Positions 1 through 11,300 of a stretch of 64,000 bases of DNA are shown here, one piece after another; positions within the stretch are counted from its first letter, which is position 1, and every line of letters begins with the position of its first letter. Below the pieces are notes generated by a model. The model was not told the origin of the DNA. It was given only the letters and a program-made list of their open reading frames with translations, and did not search any database. This stretch comes from Costus lasius (lineage: Eukaryota; Streptophyta; Magnoliopsida; Zingiberales; Costaceae). The DNA lies in assembly GCA_027563935.2 (NCBI GenBank), contig CM050454.1, forward strand, positions 8,522,001-8,586,000, in the 5' to 3' direction. A program made the translations under genes and the position numbers.

Positions 1-2265
1 GCCTTGTCCATGTCGACACGCAGCTCGAGAACTCGACCAGTCACGTTAGTGCCCGCGCCGCGTCAGCGCCCACGCTGCCTCGTTGACGAACGAACGAATT
101 CGTTCGAAACGGATTCGGGCCTCGTCCGAATTTTCTCCCGCTGCCCGATATAGGTAAGCTGGGCTGAGGCATGATTTTGGGTTGAACAGCCCAAAGCCTA
201 ACAATTAGGGTGAGGATTTGGGAGCAGTGAGGACATGGAGCTAGGAGACAAATGAGGGCGACAACACTGAGAGTTTCAGCTGCATGATAAAAAATAGAGG
301 GGAAGGGAGAAGGAGTCAATGCAAACGGGACAAAGGGTTAGGTAGAAAGATGGTCAGGGTAAATAGTAAAATTAATATTTATTAAATATTTATTTAATTG
401 AGTTCATGTTTCAAATACTGGCATGCTTAAATCTGAACTCTACATGGGTTATAATTAATAAACCCAACGGGTCGATTTGCCCTCCGTAATAAAAATAATT
501 ATGTCTAGTATAATTTATTAACAAAATTAATATACAACATAATTGAATATGCATGATATAATGTATCTTTTAAAAGACATTTATGGTGAAGGCGTGGCCC
601 TACTTTTAAACTGCTTTTAATTAGCTTTTAAACAGAAAGCAGTTGAAAAGTTGTTTGATAATGAAAAATAGAAATAGAAAAAAATAGTAAAAAAAATAAA
701 AGTTGAAAAAATTATAATTTGATATTTTTGCTTTTACTTCTCCAAAAGTGTCATTCACGTGATTTTGATTAAAACTTAAAGTATTATTATTTAAATAATT
801 TAAAATTTTAATAATTAAAAATAAAAATATATTATTATTTTAAATAATTTAAAATAATATATTTATTTATTAACAAATATATTATAAATTTTGATAGTAA
901 ATACAGTTTAACACAGTTATAAAAATAAATAATAGAGTTGGTATAAAAGCTAATTGATGTTATGGATGTAGAAAACTAATGTTATGCATGATCAGGAAAA
1001 ATTAAAATGCATTAACATTCTTATGTTTCACTATAATTATAATCTAATTAGAAAAAAGTTCATAGGACAACTCAAGGTATGCAATAGTCATTTTATTAGC
1101 ATTATGTAATATAGAGCTTCTACAAACACATATGACAATATAGCCACTTTCATTTCAATACATTTGTTTAGGGATGAGAATGTGGTGAAAATTGATTACC
1201 AACTTTATTGAAAAATGTTTATTAAAAATATTTTTGCCAATTTTTTTATTACTAATAACAAATGGATTAAAAAAAGATATTTGTCATACTAAGTTTATTA
1301 ATTTAATTATCGTTAATATCGGTAAATTATCAATTTACATATTTAGATCATTTTACCTATATAAATATATTGAAATTTCTCTCTTTAATGTGTTTACCAA
1401 TTTAAATTTAAGTATTTAGCACTTGTATCACTAAATTTGATAATATACCAAACCAAATTATTGAATTTATCAATTTATCACTTATATCAGTAAATTTAAT
1501 AATTTCCCCGAATTAAGAAAAAAGTATCAATACCGATACAAGAAATAGTTATTGAACACTTATACCAAATTACCAAATTAAATTTACTAATTTTGTTAAT
1601 AAATTTGATAAATTTATTTTTTACGGAACATTTGCTCAAATTGGATAAAAATCAATAGCTATATTTTTAATTTTTTTTATCCTTTTTTCACTTTTTCTCC
1701 TTTGATTTAGCAAATAGGATAATACCTCAATTTTTTTTAATTTTTTACATTTCATTTGTTTAACAAATTTATTATATTAATATTTTAACAAAATATTCTA
1801 CAAATTTAGAGGAAATATATCCAATAATTAGACTTCGAAGTCTTTTGGGCTGAAAAGGACAAAAGTTTCTTCACGTGGGCCGGTCTCAAGTTGCGTTGAC
1901 TAACAGTCTCCAAATAAATTTCTCCCGCCATTGGATATCTCATAGTAATATACTGTCGGTCCGACGTGTCTGGGACCCACGAGTTCCGCGTGGTCCCACA
2001 AAATCCGCCGACCAGGGGGAGCCGTCGCCTGTACGTCTCCACAATTGGGAGCGAGCTTTAATTTGAGGAGGGCAAAATGGTCAAATAGTACCACTTCCGA
2101 ACGTGTATAAACGAGACGAACCCGCGTAGGGCGAACTGGCTTTGCACGCCGGTACACTAAAATGTGTTCTTCCAATTCCACCCTTGCAAATTATAACAAA
2201 AATGATAAACTAAAAATGCATAAAGTAACGGCGCTCATGGTGTATGTAACGGCGACGTGTCGGGG
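1..2265. other. Intergenic flank, no gene recognised
   Basis: The first 180 bases are GC-rich and the rest is strongly AT-rich. A 92-codon open frame on the minus strand (41-319) has no recognisable domain and looks like a chance frame. From about 1200 to 1650 short variants of an AATTTACCAAATT-like string recur, as in a decayed repeat. From about 1860 GC content rises towards the NAC gene promoter. A palindromic GTGGTCCCAC at 1990-1999 resembles a TCP-factor site, and GTAACGGCG occurs twice between 2220 and 2260. Nothing else is supported. Confidence 0.5.
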
Positions 2266-2330
2266 TGACGTCACGAGAGAGTGACATCAGCTGAAGAGGA
2301 ATAATGCAGCGATCTTTCTCCTCTATAAAT
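2266..2330 (+). promoter_or_regulatory. Core promoter of the NAC-like gene
   Basis: A perfect TGACGTCA palindrome (2266-2273), the classic bZIP/TGA-factor site, lies about 50 bases upstream of a TATA box, CTATAAAT at 2323-2330. Transcription would start around 2355-2365, just before the short first exon at about 2360-2402. The spacing and the sharp GC/AT transition fit a plant RNA polymerase II promoter. Function is inferred from motif and position only. Confidence 0.55.
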
Positions 2331-2385
2331 ATCTGCCTGCCGGCCTCCCGCACTCTTTCCGTCTTTACATCGATCGGATTCAGCG

Positions 2386-5300
2386 ATGCCGAGTGCCTCG
2401 AGGTTAGATCTTGGTACAGATTTTGGTGGATTGCTAACTACTATAGTTATTACTTGTTTTGATTCTGTGTCGGAGCATTTTCCTGGAATCGGTTCATTGA
2501 TTCCTCTATTTTAAGAATCAAGTCCTTTTCTTCCTTTTTGAGTAACCTTGATCGGAATTAGTAGGTCTTGCATTAGGTTAAAAATTTTTATTTTTGTTAG
2601 GAATTTGGCATGTCGCTCGCTTCTTTTCTTTGTCGCTGTATCTTTTTTGGGATTGGTCATGGAGTTTCTGAGAGGGTAATGGAATTGTTCGGAACCCATC
2701 AAATCGCTTCTCTCGCGCTGGATATTTGGTTGGGAGAATCGAGATACGTGGAATTCTTAGGTGAATTTGGCTAATCGAGATGCATTTGCTCGGAAATCAA
2801 CACGTTCTTGTAATGTTCGAGCAAGTAAGCTGTCCATGAATCATTTCCTTCGACCAGAGCTAAAGATTCTTCTTTTGTTGATATATGTTGTCGTCAGTGT
2901 CTGACTTTCTAATTTTCACTTTTATCTACCTCAAAAAATTTTCAATTCTGGCGGCTTTGTTTGTGTTATTTACATTGAATTCAGATTCCCTGTGGTTGCG
3001 TCACTTTGCTTATTTATAGATAAATTAGCTTGTTAAATAACTAAGTTCCGGAAAACTTGTTATGATTCCCCTGTTAAGAACTCTCTAATTGTTGCACTTG
3101 ACCAAGGATTTGTTGCCCTTTTTGTGTAACTTATAGTCTTAACCTTTTCGACTCAGAGTTGACATGTGTCAAGCACTTGTGCCTGTTCCAGCGGACATTA
3201 GCATCCATTCAACTGATGAAGAACTTTTGCGTTTCCTGGAAGGAAGGAAAATTGGAGATCCAACTCCAGACAATGTTATCCCAGATGTTGATCCATCCAG
3301 TGTCGAGCCATGGAATTTTCCTGGTCAGCTACGATCATACTTGAGCTCCCTGTTTCATAACCCAGTCGTAGTTGCTTTTCTCATTGAAGTACTAAAACTG
3401 AATATTGATGTTTCGTTGGATTGACTACACTTGGTTACAAATATGGTTGTTGTTAGATCATTGAATTCTATAACTATTTAGTATATGGGGTTACTGGAAA
3501 TACACTTATTCTTTTGTAAAGCTTTCACATGAATAATTCACTTGCCTGATTTGTGACCTGGTGCTTATGCTTAATGAGCCATTATTTCCCTCCAATTTAA
3601 GAATAAATATTTGAATTTCTTGAGTTCGAGTGATACTAAGTGTCACGCCCCAATTTTTCGCGCCTAAAACTAGGACGTGATAGCACAATCTACACAACCT
3701 CTGCGCAGACTGTCAGCTAATCACACCTAACTATGCGTAATATGCGGAAGCTAAATAAATACAATGCGCGCCTCACTACAAGATCTCTCTCCCAGCAGTA
3801 CAGATCACTCAACCAACTAACTCTACCCAATCCACAGAACCTCTCTGAGCTGACTGAGCAAGTCTGGCCGAAACTGAGCAATGCAATATAGCAAGGTGGC
3901 GGACTAGGCTCTTCCTCTGCCTCTAGTCACTTTGCACACCTTGTGCGCCCTGAAAACCACAAGAGTCCACAGGCAGGTATCGCACACAGCACGGTGATCA
4001 CTCAAGGATCAAAGAGCGATAGACCTCCGCTCAAAACCTAACACGCAAGTAACTACCGGCCTGCTCAGCCCTAAGCAATATATGATCTACACAACGAGAC
4101 TTGAGCAAGACAAGCACAATGCTTGCGCCTACTCCAAGCCTAAAGCTCCAATAAAACCAACGAGAACACCGTCCTCTACCGAGGTCAATACTCGATATAC
4201 AAAAGGACCCTATTCCCTAATCTCGGGAATAAGTACACAATATAATATATATCAAATAACTCGACAATACAATGATTCGTTTAGAGTTATACCACTCCTA
4301 CGCTTATGCACAATGGTAGTGGCGTGAACAGCCCCTCTCCCTCAAAGAAAGCCGATCACCAAAATCCCCCTAATCACAAGTGATTAGGGTTCGGACCCTA
4401 AGGTGGAAGACCTTAGGGTTGCTGATTGTTGTCCTTCTCCCTTGTGCTCGCCTCTAGCACAAGTTCACGCCAAGGACACCAAGGAACAGCAGGGTGCAGT
4501 CCCTCCAAGGTGTCGCCAATGATGGTGTTGAAGAAGACAAGGCCGCCGGTGAAACCCTAGACCTCCAAGGGTTCACCCGAGATGATGAAGCCTTCTTCTC
4601 CAACGTTCTTCCTCTCCTCCAAGGTAGAACTCGCCAATAACCTACTGGACAGTAGGTTGTCGCCTCAAGAACCTCCAAGAACAGCAAGGTGCTGCTCCCA
4701 AAATCGCCAAGGAAATCTTCCCTCAACCCCAAGGGAAGTCGCCAAAGGAAGAAGATGATGTTCTTCCCTCAAGAACACCAAGAACTCCAAGAACAGCTGG
4801 TCGCCTTCTTCCCTCCTCTCCAAAGGTGGCGTCAAGTTCAATTTGCGTGAGAAGGATCCCGCCAACATGCCCTAACTCGCCTATTTGAATAAGCGGGTAG
4901 GGTTTGGTTGTAAAGATCCAAACCGCCAAGTCACTTAACCCATTAAGCTCCATAATGGATATACGCCTCCAAGTGGATCCAAGGTTATAAGTGAGTGGGG
5001 ATCCAATTAAATCTTATTGGATCTTCACTTAAACCTCTTATTGGATGCTCATTTAAGTTGGCACATGCAAGACATGTGCAACTTAATTAAACATTCAAAC
5101 AAGTTGGCGCCAAGGCCAAAGAGACTAGACCAGCCCCCTTAACCCTTTGGTGTGAACCTAGGTCAAGTCCACTTGCGCCCAGACTATGGTTAGGCTAACC
5201 CTGGTTAGGGTAACCATGGTTAAGCTAACCCTAGTCTGTAAAAGAAGTCCAATGTCCTCCATAGAACTCCAAAGCACCCCCAGGCCATGCCCAAGGATAG

Positions 5301-8300
5301 ATATGTCGATGTACCTACAAAAACATACTCAACACAATGTCAGTGCCCTAACTCCACTAGTAGGCTCACTGCATCTCCAGCCTAGCTCCCCTCTAGACTC
5401 CTCCATCCCTCCCCAGAATCCCGCTGGATCCATGGGATGGGCTGGGGTAACACCCCAGCATACCCAGGGCATCACAATACTCCCCCACCTGAGATGGCAC
5501 TCGCCCTCGAGTCCATGTGATCCTGGTACGCTCTAGCTAGCTCCTCAAAATGAGCTATGTCCTCAGTCTTCTCCCAAGTTGCATCCTCCTCAGGCTCCTC
5601 AGCCCACTGAATCAAAAATTCAGAACGTCGACCTCCAGGTGAATGTGAACCATAGACTCTGTGATCTAAGATCTTCACAGGTCTCTTCCCAAACTCAACT
5701 CTGCCCCTCGCAGGTTGTCTTCGCACCTGTCCACGGTCGGGATGTCTATCATCTCCATGATATTTCTTGAGAAGACTGGTGTGGAATGTAGGATAGAACT
5801 GTAGCCATCTAGGTAGATCAAGCCTGTAAGAAACTGGACCAACTCTCTTCAGGATCCTAAAAGGACCTTCATATCTTCTTACCAAGCCTCGGTGATATGT
5901 CCTGGCTTCAGTCTTCCTCCACATCTGAGGTGTTAGTTTGAGAAGGACCAACTCTCCTACCTCAAACTCAACGTGCCTCCTATCTCTGTCGGCATAGAGC
6001 TTCATCCTGTCTCTAGCCTCCCTCAGAGAATCCTGAGCTTCCTCCCACAGCTCAGTCCTGTCATGCACAAAATCAATAGCAGCTTGGCACTTCCCCCCTG
6101 CGCCCCTATTTAAAGTATCCATGGGTGTCAAAGGTTGCCACCCCAATACTGTCTCAAATGGGCTCTTCTCTGTGGCAGATGACTTTTGAAGGTTATAGGC
6201 AAACTGGGCAGTGTCCAGTAGCCTAATCCAATTCTTCTGAGTGGCAGAGACATAATGCCTAAGATACTCCTCTAGTAAGGCATTAACTCTCTCTGTCTGT
6301 CCATCTGTCTGTGGATGATAAGCTGTAGACATCTTCAGGTCTGTACCCAACTTCTGAAATAAAGAAGACCAAAATTTCCCTGTGAATCTAGGGTCTCTAT
6401 CGGATATAATCTCTCTGGGTAATCCGAAATGTTTGACTACATGAGTCATAAACAAGTTTGCAGTCGTCTCAGCCTTGCACTCCTCAGGTGCAGCAACAAA
6501 AATGGCATATTTTGAGTATCGGTCTACCACCACGAATACTGATGCCATCCCATCCACTCGGGGAAAATGGGTAATGAAGTCCATGGACAATGAGACAAAT
6601 GGTCTCTCAGGATTAGGTAGTGGCTGTAGAAGTCCTGCTTCTTTCCTCCTCTCTACCTTGTCCTGCTGGCACACCAAACATGTCTTCGTGTAGTGCTCTA
6701 TGTCCTTCTTCATTCCCGGCCAATACCAGGCTCTAGAAATCAATGCATACATGCGTGTACCCCCTGGGTGTCCTGCCCACACCGTATCATGGTACTCACG
6801 CATCAGACCATATCTAATGTTCGCCGTCGCTGGAACATAGGGTCTGTCTCCTCGTGCCATTATTAACCCTTCGTCATTGAGATAGTATCTCCGCACAATC
6901 CCCATGCGAATCTGAGATACAAGCTTCTCATAGGCACTGTCTGCAATAGCAGAATCTCTGATCAATCCAACTATCTTACTCTGAGAGTAAGACATAGCAC
7001 AGCAGTGAGCTACCTCAGCTATCCTGCTCAAAGCATCAGGGACCTGATGAATCCTCCCTGGCTTGTGCTCCCATATGAAATCAAACTCGGCCAGCTGCTC
7101 CTGCCACCTGGCCTGTCTAGCAGATAGCTTCTTCTGGGTCTGGAAGAAGGTATTTGCCACATTGTCTGTCTTTACTGTAAACTTGCTCCCCAGCAACTAC
7201 ACTCTCCATAGCTTCAGACAATGGACAACTGCTAACATCTCTTTCTCATGAGCCGAATAATTTACCTCTGCATTCTTCAACTTCCGGCTCTCGTAGGCAA
7301 TCGGCCTACCTTCCTGAATAAGAACCCCACCCAAGGCTCTATCACTCGCATCAGTATGTACCTCAAATGGTACAGAAAAATCAGGAAGTCTGAGAATAGG
7401 TTCTGAAGTCACCCTCAACTTCAGGTCATCGAATGCCATCTGGTGTTTGTCTCCCCAACACCAGGAAACATCCTTCCTCAATAGGTCTGTAAGTGGCGCT
7501 ACTACTCTGGAGTAGCCCTGGATGAACCTTCTATAAAAGTTAGCCAACCCTAGGAAAGACCTCAGGGTGCTAACTGATGTAGGGGCCGGCCAATCCCTGA
7601 TTGCCTCCACCTTTCTCTCATCCATCTTGACCTGTCCCGTCCCAACGATATGTCCAAGGAATTCCACCTCCTTCTGGGCAAAGTCACATTTTTCCAATTT
7701 CAAATATAACTGACTTTCCCTTAAAACTGTCAACACCTGCCTCAGGTGCTCTACATGTTCCTCCATGCTCCCAGAGTATATGACAATGTCATCCAAATAA
7801 ACTACAACAAACTTATCCAGGAATGGATGAAGAATGTTGTTCATGAGATTACAGAATGTCGCTGGGGCATTGGTCAGCCCAAATGGCATGACCAGGAACT
7901 CATAAGACCCATACCGTGTAACACAAGTGGTCTTGGGCTCATCTCCTTCTGCAATTCTGACCTGCCAGTAACCAGATCTCAAGTCTAGCTTACTGAAAAC
8001 CTTAGCATGCACCAGTCTATCAATCAAGTCCTGGATCAATGGTATAGGATAGGAATTCTTAACAGTCACCTTGTTAAGAGCCCTATAGTCAACACACATC
8101 CTCATTGATCCATCCTTCTTTCTCTGAAAAAGCACTGGCGCTCCATACGGTGCTTTAGAAGGCTGAATATACCCAGACTCTAGCAACTCATCTAGCTGCT
8201 TTCTGAGCTCCTCTAGTTCAGCAGGAGGCATCCTATAAGGTGCCTGGGCTGGTGGAACAGCCCCTGGGATCAACTCAATCACATGGTCTATGTCACGCCT

Positions 8301-11300
8301 AGGTGGTAACACCTTCGGCATCTCTGGCGGTACTACATCACTGTACTCCTGAAGTAACTCCCCTATAGGTGCAGGTAATAGCTGGATACGATCATCCAGA
8401 GTCAACTTCGCCGCCCCCATACTAGTCTCAACCTCCTGACTCCTACTAGAACTAGGAAGACCGGCCGAATCTCCCCTATGTCCTCTCGGCTGTACAAGTG
8501 ATGAAACGGTCTGAGGCATGTCCTCCACTACCCTGACATGCGCCAAGTAGGTGAAGTCTCCACGTCGAATGCCTCTGGCTACAATAGATGCTGCCACAAT
8601 CTCCTTGCCCTTGTTCTTACTCTCAACCTTTGCCGCTGTGTGGCAAGGGAGAAAACAGGGTGATCGCTCATCCACTATCTGCAATCCGTTAAGATGAGGC
8701 ATTGGGACTGCCTTGGCTCGCCTAAGCAAGTCCATACCTACTATAACATCAAAGTCATCAAGAGCAGTCACCATGGCATGTACCCGCCCTGACCATGAAC
8801 CAAGTCTCACCGGTACATCATAAGAAACTCCGGATGCTCTCCTCGGGTCTGCATTTACTGTTTTCACACTGTTGGTACAAGGCATTGTCTTCAACCTCAA
8901 TTTGTCCTTCACTCTATCTGACACAAACAGATGAGTGGCGCCTGTATCAACCATAGCAGTAATCTGGACATCGTTCAGAACAAGATCAATGTACATCAGG
9001 GGACTAGACCTCACAGCAACATTTGCAATCACCATCGGGTTAACTGATATACCCGCACATCCTAGGTCGTCCTGGCCCTCCTGTGTACTACCCAGTGCTA
9101 AGGAAGCAACTCCCTGCTTCCTAGGACAATCTCTCATGAGATGAGGTCCATTACAGATGAAGCACCCCTGCTTCCCTCTGCTAGTCACACTGGTAGAAGC
9201 CTTCCCCTGCTGCGGCTGGGGATGATGCTGTACAGGCTTCTTCTTCTGAGCCTGTGGTTGATGAACCACAGTCTTCCCTTTCTTCCAATTCGGGACCCAC
9301 TTCTTCTGCTGACTCTGCCCTGCAGGCCGCCTCTGAGGTGGTGAAGTGGTCCTAGCTGCAGTAGATTTAGAACCCCCTCCCATATCTACTAATGCATCAG
9401 CAGCTGCTACAGCCTCTCTGTAGGTAGTAACTCCCTTCCTCTGGAGTTCTCTGTAAGCCCACTCTTGCAGTCCACTGGTAAATGAATGAAATTTCTCCTC
9501 TTCTTCCATGTTTGGTATCTCCAGCAGTAGAGTACCAAACTGTTTCACATACTCTCGAATACTACCAGTCTGCCTCAAGTATCTGAAAGCCACGCGAGCA
9601 CTATGCAGAGTGTTCGCTGGTCTGAAGTGAGCTCTCATCTCTGCCTTCAGGGCATCCCAGTCTGGGATCTCTGGTGCGTCCCCCTCAGTCCTCGGGGCCA
9701 CATGTGTGCGCCACCAGAGTTTTGCATCGCCTTTGAGAAAGGCTGCACAAACCTCTATCTTGTCGGCCTCTCCTATGGCCGCCGCCCTGAAGTAATGCTC
9801 CATGTCAAAGAGGAAATTCTCAACCTCTTTAGCCACCCGTGCTCCCTCGAACGGAGTAGGCTCTGGAACATGGCGCCTAGCAGGTGCTGCTGCTGCTGGC
9901 GCTGGGGCTCTAGCCTGAGTCCCCAACTGTGTAATAGCAAACTTCATCAAGTTGATGTCTGCTGAAATCGTCTCCACAGTCTGGCCGATATCCCCTATCT
10001 GGCCCTCAAATGTCTGAGTCAAATCAGTGATCCGCTCCTCAACGGAATGTGTCAGCTCTGCCACATGACCCTCGGCCTCTATCTGAACCTCGTGGATCAT
10101 GTCCCTCATGGCACTAACCCTCTCACTAAGGGGTCCCTGGTCTGCATCGCCATCAACCCCAATGGCTAGCTGAATCCGGGTCAAAGCTGCCTCCAGTCTC
10201 GAGATCCTCTCCTCGAACTGTGCCTGCGCCGCCATACTCCTCGTAGATGGCGCAATCTCTGGAACCGCTGTGTAGGTAACTACTAAGGGAAATACTGGCT
10301 AAGTCTCTGAGAGGTCGGAACTGACCGTGTAGTAGAATTACTGAGGAATTACGCCCCGGGCACAAGGCTCCGACGTACGCAACCCCCAAACAGTAATCTA
10401 ACTAACGTCTATATCCCGAACACACTCGTCCCAACTCTGTAAAACACCAGTATACTCCGCTGATCTGTGCTGGAAGTGGGCTCTGATACCAGTTGTCACG
10501 CCCCAATTTTTCGCGCCTAAAACTAGGACGTGATAGCACAATCTACACAACCTCTGCGCAGACTGTCAGCTAATCACACCTAACTATGCGTAATATGCGG
10601 AAGCTAAATAAATACAATGCGCGCCTCACTACAAGATCTCTCTCCCAGCAGTACAGATCACTCAACCAACTAACTCTACCCAATCCACAGAACCTCTCTG
10701 AGCTGACTGAGCAAGTCTGGCCGAAACTGAGCAATGCAATATAGCAAGGTGGCGGACTAGGCTCTTCCTCTGCCTCTAGTCACTTTGCACACCTTGTGCG
10801 CCCTGAAAACCACAAGAGTCCACAGGCAGGTATCGCACACAGCACGGTGATCACTCAAGGATCAAAGAGCGATAGACCTCCGCTCAAAACCTAACACGCA
10901 AGTAACTACCGGCCTGCTCAGCCCTAAGCAATATATGATCTACACAACGAGACTTGAGCAAGACAAGCACAATGCTTGCGCCTACTCCAAGCCTAAAGCT
11001 CCAATAAAACCAACGAGAACACCGTCCTCTACCGAGGTCAATACTCGATATACAAAAGGACCCTATTCCCTAATCTCGGGAATAAGTACACAATATAATA
11101 TATATCAAATAACTCGACAATACAATGATTCGTTTAGAGTTATACCACTCCTACGCTTATGCACAATGGTAGTGGCGTGAACAGCCCCTCTCCCTCAAAG
11201 AAAGCCGATCACCAAAATCCCCCTAATCACAAGTGATTAGGGTTCGGACCCTAAGGTGGAAGACCTTAGGGTTGCTGATTGTTGTCCTTCTCCCTTGTGC

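Noticed and set aside
4082..5536. Several open frames of 67-116 codons in the element 1 LTRs, repeated at 10935-12344
   Set aside because: They are identical in both LTRs, overlap on both strands, and have no domain; they are products of the repeated LTR sequence.
7197..7199. Programmed stop-codon read-through as in some retroviral gag-pol junctions
   Set aside because: The stop lies inside RNase H, not at the Gag/Pol border, and the following bases do not match a known read-through context. It is kept only as a remote alternative.
10480..10491. tRNA-like string as a tRNA gene
   Set aside because: Only the 3' end complement of initiator tRNA-Met is present, directly beside an LTR; it is a primer-binding site. 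The same applies to 24909-24920 and 30031-30042.
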